A DNA stretch of 64,000 bases from assembly GCF_040907265.1 (NCBI RefSeq), contig NZ_JBFOHP010000002.1, positions 8,122,001-8,186,000 on the forward strand, written 5' to 3'. The stretch comes from Streptomyces sclerotialus (GTDB lineage: Bacteria; Actinomycetota; Actinomycetes; Streptomycetales; Streptomycetaceae). This document shows, piece by piece, positions 34,288-42,670 of the stretch. The notes below the pieces were generated by a model. That model ran no database searches. It was not told where the DNA came from and saw only the letters and a list, made by a program, of their open reading frames with translations. A program made the position numbers and the translations under genes. The first letter of the stretch is position 1, and every line of letters starts with the position of its first letter.

Positions 34288-35076
34288 TCAGAAGTTGCCG
34301 AGACCACCGCAGACGTTCAGCGCCTGGGCGGTGATGGAGGCGGCGGTGTCGGACACCAGATAGCCGACGAGCCCCGCGACCTCTTCGGGAGTGGAATAAC
34401 GGCCGAGGGGGATCTTCGCCTGGAACTTCTCCAGAATGGCTTCCTCGGTCGCGCCGTACGCGTCCGCGTAACCCCGCCGGACACGCTGCGCCATCGGCGT
34501 CTCGACGTACCCCGGGCACACGGCGTTCACGGTGATCCCGCTCGGCGCCAGCTCATTGCCCAGCGCCTTGGTGAAGCCGACGACACCGTGCTTCGACGCC
34601 GAGTACGGTGCACCGAGGACAACGCCCTGCTTACCTGCCGTGGAAGCGATGTTGACGATGCGGCCGCGGTCCTTGGTCCGCATACCCCCGGTGTTCAGCA
34701 CCGCTCGCGTCACCCGGAAGACGCTGTTGAGGTTGGTGTCGATGACGTCGTTCCACAGCTCCCCGGTGATGTCGGCCGTGACGCCGCCGCCACTGCGGCC
34801 GGCGTTGTTGACCAGTACGTCGATGGTGCCGAACCGTTCGACCGCGGCCTTCACGAAGTCGTCGACCCTGTCGTCGGACCTGACGTCCACGGTGGTGCCG
34901 TCGACGTCGAGCCCCTCCTCCTCCCGTAACTGCTTCACGGTCGCGGCCACGCCTTCCGCGCTGCGCGCCCCGATGAACACCTGATGGTGCCGGCCGGCCA
35001 GGAGCCTGGCGACGGCGAGGCCGATACCGCTGGTGGCGCCGGTGACGAGTGCGACCTGCTGGTTCTGCTGCGACAT
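34288..35076 (-). CDS. C9 polyketide ketoreductase (ActIII type)
   Basis: A 262-residue short-chain dehydrogenase with cofactor motif GATSGIG (12-18), NNAG (90-93), catalytic Ser145, Tyr158 and Lys162 in SAPYSASK-type context. GRSGGG after NNAG mirrors the ActIII loop that directs C9 reduction. It reduces the C9 carbonyl of the nascent poly-beta-ketone bound to the ACP. Codon 50 is TTA (34927-34929), a rare codon read only by the bldA tRNA, so its translation may depend on developmental stage. It lies between the ACP and the aromatase/cyclase. Confidence 0.93.
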   Translation of the reverse strand: MSQQNQQVALVTGATSGIGLAVARLLAGRHHQVFIGARSAEGVAATVKQLREEEGLDVDGTTVDVRSDDRVDDFVKAAVERFGTIDVLVNNAGRSGGGVTADITGELWNDVIDTNLNSVFRVTRAVLNTGGMRTKDRGRIVNIASTAGKQGVVLGAPYSASKHGVVGFTKALGNELAPSGITVNAVCPGYVETPMAQRVRRGYADAYGATEEAILEKFQAKIPLGRYSTPEEVAGLVGYLVSDTAASITAQALNVCGGLGNF

Positions 35077-35129
35077 GGTGGTCCTTTCCGATGAGCGAGG
35101 AACAGGAGCGGTATACGTACTGAGGCGGC

Positions 35130-35387
35130 TCAGGCCGTTGCGGTCAGCCGGCTGTTGACGGCCTCGATCAACATGCGCGGTGTGTCCATGTCGGTCACCG
35201 GAGTGTCGTCGAGTGAGATGTGGTACTCGCGCTCGATCCGGCTGCTCACTTCCAGCAGCGCGAGCGAGTCGTAGCCGAGTTCCTCGAAGAGCACGTCGAG
35301 GCTGGCGGACAGTTCGATGCCTTCGTCGCCGGCCGCGGCCAGCAGGATGGCTTCGAGGTCGCCGATGGTGAACTGTGTGGTGGCCAC
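35130..35387 (-). CDS. acyl carrier protein
   Basis: An 85-residue type II PKS ACP. The phosphopantetheine site is Ser41 in ELGYDSLALLEV, flanked by the usual acidic helices (TIGDLEAILLAAAGDEG, ISLDDTPVTDMDTPRML). It carries the growing chain for the KSalpha/KSbeta pair encoded just upstream. The gap to KSbeta is 68 bp. Confidence 0.94.
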   Translation of the reverse strand: MATTQFTIGDLEAILLAAAGDEGIELSASLDVLFEELGYDSLALLEVSSRIEREYHISLDDTPVTDMDTPRMLIEAVNSRLTATA

Positions 35388-35455
35388 GTAGGGCGCCTTT
35401 CTCGTACTGGACCGGGACGGGTCCGCCGGGACCGGCGGCGTCCGGTCATGTGAGG

Positions 35456-36688
35456 TCAGGTACGGCCGTTCCGGCTGTCGAGGTCACGCAGGACCATGGC
35501 GGAGTTGAAGCCGCCGTAGCCGCGGGCCAGGACCAGCGCGGTGCGGACCGCGGCGGCACGGGGCCGGTCGACGACCAGGTCGAGGCGGTACTCGGCCGCG
35601 GGCCGGACGTTGACGGTCGGTGGTATCAGCCCGTCCGACATGGCGAGGAAAGCGGCCGCCATGTCGAGCGGCGCGGCGCCGGAGCAGAGCCGGCCGGTCA
35701 TGGTCTTGGGCGCGGTGACCGGGACTCCGTACGGGCCGAACACACTGGTGATCGCCTCGGCCTCGACGCGGTCGAGTTCGCGCACCCCGGCGGCGTCCGC
35801 GAACACCACATCGACCTCCTCGGGCCGGATCCGTGCGTCGGCCAGGGCCAGGCCGATCGCCTTGCGCAGCCCCGGCTCCCGGCCGCTGTCCGGCCGCGGG
35901 TCGAACGTGGCGCCGTATCCGGCGATCGCGCCGTAGATGTCCGCCCCACGGTCGCGTGCCGCTTCAAGGCGTTCCACGATGAGGATGGCCCCGCCCTCAC
36001 CGGCGACGTGCCCCGCCGCCGTGGCGGCGAAGGGACGGTACGCGGTGGCGGGGTCGTCGCTCGTACTGAGCCGGCCGCAGGTGTACTGGGCCACCCAGCC
36101 CCACGGGCAGATCGAGGCGTCGACGGAGCCGCTGACGATGAGGTCGGTGCCCTTGCGGATCTGCCGACGGGCCTGCGCGACGGCGTCCAGACCGCCTGCC
36201 TGGTCGCTGACGAGGACGCCGCTGGGCCCCTTCATGCCGTTGCGTATGGAGATCTGGCCGCTGTTCACCGCGTAGAACCACGCGAAGGACTGGTAGGCGC
36301 TGACGTACTGGCTGCCCCGGCTCCACAGGTTCTGCAGCTCACCCTGGCCGAACTCGAAGCCGCCGGCGGAACTCGCGGTGATGACGCCCATGTCGAAGGC
36401 GGGCAGATCTTTCGGCCGGATGCCCGCGTCGGCGAGTGCCCAGTCCGTGGCCACCAGAGCCAGCCTGGTCATCCGGTCCGTCTGGGGCAGCAGCTTGCCC
36501 GGCAGGTACGACTCCGCCGTGAACCCGGGGACCTCCCCGGCGAGCTTCGCCGGGTACCGGTCCGGATCGAAGCGTGTCACCCGGCCGATGCCGCTCTTCC
36601 CCGCCCGGGTGGCGGACCAGTAGTCCGACGTGCCCAGCCCGTTGGGGGCGGCGGTGCCCAGCCCCGTCACGACCGCTACGGCGCTCAC
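35456..36688 (-). CDS. ketosynthase beta / chain length factor
   Basis: A 410-residue KS-fold protein in which the catalytic Cys is replaced by Gln ([13 protein letters not shown], Gln163), the hallmark of KSbeta. With KSalpha it forms the heterodimer whose tunnel sets chain length and decarboxylates malonyl-ACP. In the gate segment [16 protein letters not shown], Gly and Leu stand where actinorhodin CLF has Thr112 and Phe116; small residues here fit decaketide (C20) systems. The GTG start overlaps the KSalpha stop (GTGA). Confidence 0.93.
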   Translation of the reverse strand: MSAVAVVTGLGTAAPNGLGTSDYWSATRAGKSGIGRVTRFDPDRYPAKLAGEVPGFTAESYLPGKLLPQTDRMTRLALVATDWALADAGIRPKDLPAFDMGVITASSAGGFEFGQGELQNLWSRGSQYVSAYQSFAWFYAVNSGQISIRNGMKGPSGVLVSDQAGGLDAVAQARRQIRKGTDLIVSGSVDASICPWGWVAQYTCGRLSTSDDPATAYRPFAATAAGHVAGEGGAILIVERLEAARDRGADIYGAIAGYGATFDPRPDSGREPGLRKAIGLALADARIRPEEVDVVFADAAGVRELDRVEAEAITSVFGPYGVPVTAPKTMTGRLCSGAAPLDMAAAFLAMSDGLIPPTVNVRPAAEYRLDLVVDRPRAAAVRTALVLARGYGGFNSAMVLRDLDSRNGRT

Positions 36689-37956
36689 TTCGTCCTCCTG
36701 TCCGGCCGGGTCAGCACCATGGCGCTCTGGAACCCACCGAAACCACTGCCGACGGTCAGTACCGCATCGGTGGCGTGCGGCCGCGCGGTGACCGGCACGT
36801 AGTCCAGATCGCACTCCGGGTCGGGCGTGTGCAGGTTCGCCGTGGGCGGTACGACGTTGTTCTCCATGGCCAGCACCGATGCCGCGATCTCGATGGAACC
36901 GATCGCTCCGAGGGAGTGACCGACCATCGACTTGATGGAGCTCACCGGCGTGGCGTAGGCGTGCTCGCCCAGGCTCTTCTTGAAGGCCGCGGTCTCGTGG
37001 CGGTCATTCTGCTTGGTGCCCGAGCCGTGCGCGTTGATGTAGTCGATGTCCTCGCCGTCGAGCCGGGCTTCGTCGAGGGCGAGACGGATCGCCTCGGCCA
37101 TCTCGACCCCGTCCGGACGCAGCCCCGTCATGTGGTACGCGTTGCTGCGCGTGGCGTAGCCCGCGATCTCGGCGTAGATGTGCGCACCGCGCCGCACGGC
37201 GCTCTCCAGCTCCTCCAGGACGAAGACGGCGGCCCCTTCGCCCAGGACGAATCCGTTGCGGGTGCCGTCGAACGGCCGCGAGGCGGTACCGGGATCGTCG
37301 TTGCGCGGGGTGGTCGCCTTGATGGCGTCGAAGCAGGCCATGGTGATCGGGGAGATCGGGGCGTCGGAGGAGCCCGCGACCATGAGGTCCGCACTCCCCT
37401 CGCGGAGGAGTTCCACCGCGTAGCCGACCGAGTCGATCCCGGACGTGCAGCCGGTGGACACCACGGTGCTCGGCCCCTCAGCGCCGACGGTCCTCGCCAC
37501 TTCTGCCGCGAAGGAACTGGGGACCATGTAGTGGTACAGATGCGGAACGGCGTACTCATGGTCGACCAGATGCCGCCGGCCGCCATCGCTGACCACCCGG
37601 TACTCCTCGTCGAGTCCCATGGTGGCGCCGACCGCCGTCCCGATGCTGACACCGATGCGGTACGGGTCGAAGGCATCGAGATCGGCTCCGCTGTCGAGCA
37701 CTGCACTGCGCGCCGTGATCACGGCGAACTGAGCGGCCCGGTCCATCCGCCGGATCTCCTGCGGTGACAGGCCGTACGCCTCGGGGTCGAAGTCGATCTC
37801 CGCAGCCACCTGGGACCGAAAGGGGGAGGGATCGAAGAAGGTGATCCGCCGGGTCGCCGTACGTCCCTCGCTGAGCAGATGCCAGAAGGCCTTCGCACCG
37901 GCCCCGCCGGGAGCGAGGACCTCCAGCCCGGTGATGACGACTCGCCGGCCGGTCAT
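36685..37956 (-). CDS. ketosynthase alpha (minimal type II PKS)
   Basis: A 423-residue condensing enzyme with active-site Cys170 in [11 protein letters not shown], His310 in [12 protein letters not shown] and His347 in [11 protein letters not shown], all intact. It performs the repeated decarboxylative condensations of malonyl-ACP. I use ATG 37956, which overlaps the cyclase stop as ATGA; the longer frame to 38013 has no homology. Order with neighbours: cyclase, KSalpha, KSbeta, ACP, KR, ARO/CYC, as in urd and lan clusters. Confidence 0.95.
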   Translation of the reverse strand: MTGRRVVITGLEVLAPGGAGAKAFWHLLSEGRTATRRITFFDPSPFRSQVAAEIDFDPEAYGLSPQEIRRMDRAAQFAVITARSAVLDSGADLDAFDPYRIGVSIGTAVGATMGLDEEYRVVSDGGRRHLVDHEYAVPHLYHYMVPSSFAAEVARTVGAEGPSTVVSTGCTSGIDSVGYAVELLREGSADLMVAGSSDAPISPITMACFDAIKATTPRNDDPGTASRPFDGTRNGFVLGEGAAVFVLEELESAVRRGAHIYAEIAGYATRSNAYHMTGLRPDGVEMAEAIRLALDEARLDGEDIDYINAHGSGTKQNDRHETAAFKKSLGEHAYATPVSSIKSMVGHSLGAIGSIEIAASVLAMENNVVPPTANLHTPDPECDLDYVPVTARPHATDAVLTVGSGFGGFQSAMVLTRPDRRTK

Positions 37957-38282
37957 TCGGCGGCCTCCCAGTGGTAGAAGCGGGTGGCCATCGCATCGGC
38001 CGGTGAGCGCCACGTCGCAGGGTCGTACGCCTCGATGTACGGCTTGAGGTCGTCGCTGATCCGCACGAAGCGGGGGTCGGCCTTGGCCCGTTCGATCAGC
38101 TCGCCGCCGTTGTCGCCGTCGAAGTCCTGCAGATGGAAGTAGAGACCCCGGTACGAGAAGAGCTGGCGCCGGCGGGTGCCCATCCGGTGCGGCATTTCGG
38201 TCGCATCGAATCCGGTGAACAGTTCGGCGACGGCAGGACCGGCGTCGGCGTTCATCCTGGCAACGATCAATGTGCTGTGCAT
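37953..38282 (-). CDS. TcmI-type polyketide cyclase (angucycline ring cyclase type)
   Basis: A 109-residue ferredoxin-like cyclase of the TcmI/JadI/UrdF/LanF family: [60 protein letters not shown]. These close the later rings of the polyketide. Placement ahead of KSalpha matches angucycline clusters. ATG 38282 has AGAGGA upstream. It heads an operon of ten genes (38282 to 28616). A SARP-type repeat array lies 186-218 bp upstream. Confidence 0.92.
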   Translation of the reverse strand: MHSTLIVARMNADAGPAVAELFTGFDATEMPHRMGTRRRQLFSYRGLYFHLQDFDGDNGGELIERAKADPRFVRISDDLKPYIEAYDPATWRSPADAMATRFYHWEAAE

Positions 38283-38467
38283 AAATCCTCTTCTCCGGGA
38301 TTTCCCGAATTGACCGTACGACGGGGGCGCCGATACGCGGGCTCGGTATTCCCGGCGATGCGTCGGCGGAGTTTCCATCATCTGCGGCTCACCGGACACG
38401 GACAAGGCGAGGAATTTCAGGTTTGGGACACGTTGTGCAAGCTACGGCTCGGTTCCTTTGCCGTGCA

Positions 38468-38500
38468 TTTCAGCTGAGTGTCAGGCCACTGTTAAACGCG
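38468..38500. promoter_or_regulatory. SARP-type 11-bp direct repeats upstream of the polyketide operon
   Basis: Three heptamers on the plus strand begin 11 bp apart: TTTCAGC (38468), TGTCAGG (38479), TGTTAAA (38490). The 11-bp spacing is the signature of SARP operators. The same core is seen at 40508-40547. The distance to the cyclase start is ~186 bp, so a leader or a promoter inside that gap is expected. Confidence 0.6.
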
Positions 38501-38537
38501 CAGCTCCGGAGGGTGCGAAGGCCCGTTGAACGCGGGC

Positions 38538-38783
38538 CTATCGCCAGCTGCGTGCGCCGGTGAAACCGTGCGCACGCCAACGGGCCGCACCGGCGGACCC
38601 GGCGGACTCGGACGATCCGGAGGTCCCGGCGGACCCGAACAGTGCCCCCTGGGCGCTGTCTCGCGCCCGTACGCGAGCCAGCAGAACTACGGCCAGGGCG
38701 GCCAGCTCATGGTCATCCGCGCTGCCCCGCTCGATGCGGAACAGGGCGCAGAGGGCGGCCTCTTCTGTCGTCCCCCCGCTCAC
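38538..38783 (-). CDS. accE: acyl-CoA carboxylase epsilon subunit
   Basis: An 81-residue protein with the short epsilon-subunit pattern FRIERGSADDHELAALAVVL (basic start, then E-x-x-A-L-x-x-V helix) and a low-complexity Gly/Ser/Ala tail. Epsilon subunits stabilise and stimulate actinobacterial ACC/PCC complexes. Its GTG overlaps the accB stop (GTGA). It is followed by the SARP-type array and then the polyketide operon. Confidence 0.75.
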   Translation of the reverse strand: MSGGTTEEAALCALFRIERGSADDHELAALAVVLLARVRARDSAQGALFGSAGTSGSSESAGSAGAARWRAHGFTGARSWR

Positions 38784-40363
38784 TGCGGCGGATTCCCGTG
38801 CTTGCGCGCCGGCAGCTCGGCGTGTTTCTCCCGCAGCATGGCGAGGGCCCGGACGAGGGTGTCGCGGGTGTCCGCCGGGGCGATGACGTCATCCACCAAG
38901 CCGCGTTCGGCGGCGTAGTAAGGATGCATCAACTCCGCCTTGTACTCCTCGACCAGGCGGGCGCGGGTGGCTTCCGGGTCGGCGGATTCCGCCACCTGCT
39001 TGCGGAAAATCACGTTCGCCGCGCCTTCGGCACCCATCACGGCGATCTCGTTGGTCGGCCAGGCGTAGGTGAGGTCGGCGCCGACGGACTGCGAGTCCAT
39101 GACGATGTACGCACCGCCGTACGCCTTGCGGAGGATGACCGAGATACGCGGCACGGTGGCGTTGCAATAGGCGTAGAGCAGCTTGGCGCCGCGCCGGATG
39201 ATTCCGCCGTGCTCCTGGTCGACGCCGGGGAGGAAACCGGGCACGTCCAGCAGCGTGACGAGCGGAATGTTGAAAGCGTCACACATCTGAATGAAACGCG
39301 CGGCCTTTTCCGAAGCGTTGATGTCGAGGACGCCCGCGAGGGACTGGGGCTGGTTGGCGACGATGCCGACGGTCTCGCCGTCGAGCCGGGCGAGCGAGCA
39401 CAGGATGTTGGTCGCCCAGCGTTCGTGCACCTCAAGGTGCTCACCGTCGTCGACGATCTCCTCGATGACCTTGCGCATGTCGTACGGGCGGCTGCCGTCG
39501 GCCGGGACGATGTCCGCGAGCTGCGCGCACTTCCGGCCCGGCGGATATTCGGCCGGCGCCACAGGAGGATTCTCCCGGTTGTTCTGCGGCAGCAGGGAGA
39601 GGAGGTAACGCACCTCTTCGAGGCATTGTTCCTCTTCGTTGTACGCGAAGTGGCATACCCCCGACGTCTCGGAGTGCACATCGGCGCCGCCCAGACCGTT
39701 ATGGCTGATCTTCTCGCCGGTCACGGCCTGGACGACGTCCGGGCCCGTGATGAACATCTGCGCGGTCTCGCGGACCATGAAGACGAAGTCGGTCAGTGCG
39801 GGGGAGTAGGCGGCGCCACCGGCGCACGGGCCGAGCATGACGCTGATCTGCGGGATGACGCCGGAAGCACGTGTGTTGCGCTGGAAGATCCCGCCGTAGC
39901 CGGCCAGGGCCGTGACACCCTCCTGGATGCGAGCGCCGGCACCGTCGTTGAGGGAGACCAGGGGCGCGCCCGCGGCGAGAGCCCGGTCCATGATTTTGTG
40001 AATCTTCTGGGCGTGTGCCTCGCCGAGCGCGCCACCGAAAATACGGAAGTCGTGCGCGTACACGAACACCGTCCGGCCGTGCACCGTGCCCCATCCGGTG
40101 ATGACGCCGTCCGTGTGCGGCCTCTTCCGTTCGAGTCCGAAGCCGGTCGCCCGGTGCCGTCGAAGCGGCTCCACCTCGTTGAACGACCCTTCGTCGAGGA
40201 GGAGGTCTATCCGCTCCCGGGCGGTCAGTTTTCCCTTCGCGCGCTGCCGCTCCGTGGCGACCGGATCGCCCTCGCGGATGGTGCGACGTAATTCCTCAAG
40301 TTCCCGCGTCGACGAACGCGGATCCTCAGGACGCGTCGTACGGGAGTGGCCTGGGGTATGCAT
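38780..40363 (-). CDS. accB: acyl-CoA carboxylase beta subunit (carboxyltransferase)
   Basis: A 527-residue carboxyltransferase of the AccB/PccB type, with KLTARERIDLLLDEGSFNEV, NDGAGARIQEGV, LGPCAGGAAYSPALTDFVFM, PGFLPGVDQEHGGIIRRGAK and RKAYGGAYIVM. It moves the carboxyl group from biotin (AccA, 25.6 kb) to acetyl- or propionyl-CoA. In this setting it should feed malonyl-CoA to the PKS. Codon 25 is TTA (40289-40291). Divergent from the lipocalin-like gene at 40600; the shared gap has a four-unit SARP-type array. Confidence 0.93.
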   Translation of the reverse strand: MHTPGHSRTTRPEDPRSSTRELEELRRTIREGDPVATERQRAKGKLTARERIDLLLDEGSFNEVEPLRRHRATGFGLERKRPHTDGVITGWGTVHGRTVFVYAHDFRIFGGALGEAHAQKIHKIMDRALAAGAPLVSLNDGAGARIQEGVTALAGYGGIFQRNTRASGVIPQISVMLGPCAGGAAYSPALTDFVFMVRETAQMFITGPDVVQAVTGEKISHNGLGGADVHSETSGVCHFAYNEEEQCLEEVRYLLSLLPQNNRENPPVAPAEYPPGRKCAQLADIVPADGSRPYDMRKVIEEIVDDGEHLEVHERWATNILCSLARLDGETVGIVANQPQSLAGVLDINASEKAARFIQMCDAFNIPLVTLLDVPGFLPGVDQEHGGIIRRGAKLLYAYCNATVPRISVILRKAYGGAYIVMDSQSVGADLTYAWPTNEIAVMGAEGAANVIFRKQVAESADPEATRARLVEEYKAELMHPYYAAERGLVDDVIAPADTRDTLVRALAMLREKHAELPARKHGNPPQ

Positions 40364-40507
40364 GATGATTTCCTTTCACGTCACGCGACCGGTGCCGACG
40401 GCGGTGACGGGAGCGTTGATGAGAATTCACCCTGCCCGGGAAAACCGACATCAGCAACGCCGAACACCCCACGCCTCCGTCAGTTTCCGCAAGAGAGATC
40501 GCCGTTT

Positions 40508-40551
40508 TCTCAGGCGACTGTCAGAGAAATGTCAGAAGTCGGTCAACTGCG
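40508..40551. promoter_or_regulatory. SARP-type array, four 11-bp repeats, in the divergent accB promoter
   Basis: Heptamers on the plus strand at exact 11-bp steps: TCTCAGG (40508), TGTCAGA (40519), TGTCAGA (40530), GGTCAAC (40541). A further TGTCAGG lies at 40564, one base out of phase. A TAGCTT box (40587-40592) follows, 7 nt before the ATG at 40600. The layout matches SARP-activated promoters, where repeats sit close upstream of a -10 box. Confidence 0.72.
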
Positions 40552-40599
40552 CGCTCCAGGGGATGTCAGGGCAGCGGGCGCGCGGTTAGCTTCATTGCC

Positions 40600-40974
40600 A
40601 TGGGAATGCCAGCAAGTGAAGAAGCAACGGTTGTCCCGGACGGCGTGTGGGCGGCCACCGTAACCTTCGCGGGCAGGACGGTCGAGACCCAGCTCGTTTT
40701 CGAGACGGCTGGAGCGATGCGGCTGTCCACCCCCGTGAGTACCGGTCAGGGCACCTGGACGCGGACCGGTGAGGCGCGCTTCAGCTACCGGGCGCGCGAA
40801 GTCTTCAGCGCCGAGAGCGGCCTGACCGGCTGGGTGGACATCGAACAGGACGCGGTGCAACGGAAGGCGTCCTTCACCAGCTCCGGTGTGTCCCGCCTCT
40901 TCGACGCGGCGGGCGACCAGGTGGCGTCCATGGCCGCTGAGGTGTCGGCCAGGCGGGAGGGCGAGCAGGCGTGA
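40600..40974 (+). CDS. lipocalin-like small beta protein of the cluster
   Basis: This 124-residue, beta-rich protein (VVPDGVWAATVTFAGRTVET, STGQGTWTRTGEARFSYRAR, GYVDI-like GWVDIEQDA) resembles avidin/lipocalin-like single-domain proteins found in polyketide and other actinobacterial clusters. No catalytic motif is evident; binding of an intermediate is possible. There is no Shine-Dalgarno, and the putative -10 box ends 7 nt before the ATG, so the mRNA may be leaderless. Its stop overlaps the next start (GTGA). Confidence 0.7.
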   Translation: MGMPASEEATVVPDGVWAATVTFAGRTVETQLVFETAGAMRLSTPVSTGQGTWTRTGEARFSYRAREVFSAESGLTGWVDIEQDAVQRKASFTSSGVSRLFDAAGDQVASMAAEVSARREGEQA

Positions 40975-42095
40975 CCAAAGTCGGCTATGAAGACGCGATG
41001 AACGATGCGCTGGAGCGCATGGACGACCTCGGGTACGAACGCGGAGCCCAGGGCGACCTGGCCAACCACGGCCCGATGGGAGCCGAGGCGCTGGCCACCC
41101 TCGGACACGCGGACGAGGTGGCGGCCTGGGTCGAGAGCTACCGCGTCGCCATGCCGCACCATGAGCCCCCTGCGCCCCGGTTCGCCCTCGACGCCCATGA
41201 CGAGGCCTCCTGGCGACCGGCGTTGGGTGCCTTCGGCAGGGCGGGGGACTGGGAACAGCTCTTCCTCCGCGAACTGGACGACGCTCCGTGGCGTACCGTG
41301 CTCGCCCGCTGGTGGCCGAGGCTGCTGCCGGGGCTGCTCGCCGGCCTGACGCATGGCGCCATCCGCACGGCACACGCCGTCCGCAGTCTCGCTGCCGTAC
41401 CGGAGCCCACCCACCTGCAACTGGCCGAACTGGCACGGGGGCTGGCCTACTGGGCCGCCCGGTTCACCCAGTTGCCGGGACGGCCGCACCTACGTGGTGA
41501 GCTCGACATCGCCGGCGCGGTCGCCGCGCTGCCGCGGTTCCGCGGTGAGGTCGCGGTGACCCCGCCGGTGGCGAAGGAACGCTTGCAGCGGCTCGACACC
41601 CTGCCCGGCTACTCCGAGGGCCTGGGACTCGTGGCACCGGACCATGTGCAGTGGCTGCTCAGCGAGATGACCACGGAGTTCGCCGGTGTCTACCTGGCCC
41701 ATGACGAGATCTTCCCCGTACCGCTGATCCACGCCGTCACCGCGCCCGCGGCCGTCCGTCTCGTCCTCCCGCATCTGCCGCTCGAACAGCACGAGCCGTC
41801 CGTCGCGGCGCTGTGGCAGGTGCACACCGCCCTTCTGCTGGCCTTCACCAGGGACCGCAGGGGAGAGGACGACGCCGTACGAAGGGCGACGGAGACCGAG
41901 GCGCCGCCCTTCGACGACCTGACCGCACGCGCGGTGGCACACGGCGACGAACACGTCATCAAGTTCACCGAGGCCTGCCTGCGCGAGCACGCACTGCGCC
42001 CGGACCCCCGCTTCCCGGCAGCGGCCCTCGCCGCACAGCAACGGATCGGCCCACAGCAACGCATCGACGCGCAACGGCTTTTCGACGCCGGATGA
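40971..42095 (+). CDS. questin oxidase-like protein (DUF4243 family)
   Basis: A 374-residue protein with the family blocks ANHGPMGAEALATLGHADEV, RVAMPHHEPPAPRF, LLAGLTHGAIRTAHAVRSL and, near the end, VAHGDEHVIKFTEACLREH. The founding enzyme GedK (questin oxidase) performs Baeyer-Villiger-type ring cleavage of an anthraquinone using NADPH without an obvious flavin site. In an angucycline-type cluster this suggests oxidative opening of a quinone ring. The conserved His residues are present. GTG 40971 overlaps the previous stop (GTGA), and a strong hairpin follows. Confidence 0.85.
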   Translation: MTKVGYEDAMNDALERMDDLGYERGAQGDLANHGPMGAEALATLGHADEVAAWVESYRVAMPHHEPPAPRFALDAHDEASWRPALGAFGRAGDWEQLFLRELDDAPWRTVLARWWPRLLPGLLAGLTHGAIRTAHAVRSLAAVPEPTHLQLAELARGLAYWAARFTQLPGRPHLRGELDIAGAVAALPRFRGEVAVTPPVAKERLQRLDTLPGYSEGLGLVAPDHVQWLLSEMTTEFAGVYLAHDEIFPVPLIHAVTAPAAVRLVLPHLPLEQHEPSVAALWQVHTALLLAFTRDRRGEDDAVRRATETEAPPFDDLTARAVAHGDEHVIKFTEACLREHALRPDPRFPAAALAAQQRIGPQQRIDAQRLFDAG

Positions 42096-42098
42096 GGG

Positions 42099-42143
42099 GG
42101 ACCGGGCCGTGTTCGGACGTACGGTCCTCCGCCGGCCCGGTCC
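42099..42143. terminator. hairpin between converging genes
   Basis: GGACCGGGCC (42099-42108) and GGCCCGGTCC (42134-42143) are perfect complements, extended by one further pair, with a ~23-nt loop. It lies right after the questin-oxidase-like stop and before the converging flavin protein gene, so it can serve both directions. Confidence 0.7.
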
Positions 42144-42172
42144 TACGGTCCTACGCCTGACCCGGTCCGGTC

Positions 42173-42598
42173 CTACACCTGGCCCAGGTCGGAGCTGACC
42201 CAGTGGTGGGGGCGCATGCGGATGATCACGTGGGGCCCCAGCTCCCGCTCCGCGTAGTCGACGAAGGCCTCGGCCTTGTCCTTGGGGAGGTACCGGGCAG
42301 CCAGCCTGAGGTGCTCCTCACGGGTGCCCGGCTGCACCGCGGCGACCGGACCTTCGACGGAGACGTACCGGACGGTGGGCGCCACCCGGTCCACCATCAT
42401 GCTGAAGCGGCCGGCGGCGCCGATCAGCTGCGCTTTGCGCGAGTCCCGTCCCGTGAGGATCCAGAGCTCACCACCTGGCTCGTAGTGGTACCAGATCGGG
42501 ACGGTGAGCGGTGCGCGTCCCTCCTCGGCCGCTACCGACAGAGCACCGACGTGCGGCTCGGCCAGGAACTGCTCGCGTTCTTCACGGGTCAATGCCAC
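42173..42598 (-). CDS. pyridoxamine 5'-phosphate oxidase-family flavin-binding protein
   Basis: A 141-residue split-barrel protein (FLAEPHVGALSVAAEEGRAP, TVPIWYHYEPGGELWILTGR, SRKAQLIGAAGRFSMMVDR, VRYVSVEGPVA). The family uses FMN, heme or F420 in reductions or detoxification. It follows the exporter gene on the same strand after a 72-bp gap. That gap holds a TGTACGTACA palindrome (42650-42659) and a short direct repeat (atgcaggac), possibly its own operator. Confidence 0.82.
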   Translation of the reverse strand: MALTREEREQFLAEPHVGALSVAAEEGRAPLTVPIWYHYEPGGELWILTGRDSRKAQLIGAAGRFSMMVDRVAPTVRYVSVEGPVAAVQPGTREEHLRLAARYLPKDKAEAFVDYAERELGPHVIIRMRPHHWVSSDLGQV

Positions 42599-42670
42599 GG
42601 GGCCTCCTCGGACGGTTCTTACGATGCATGCAGGACATGCAGGACCTCTTGTACGTACATACAGGATCCC

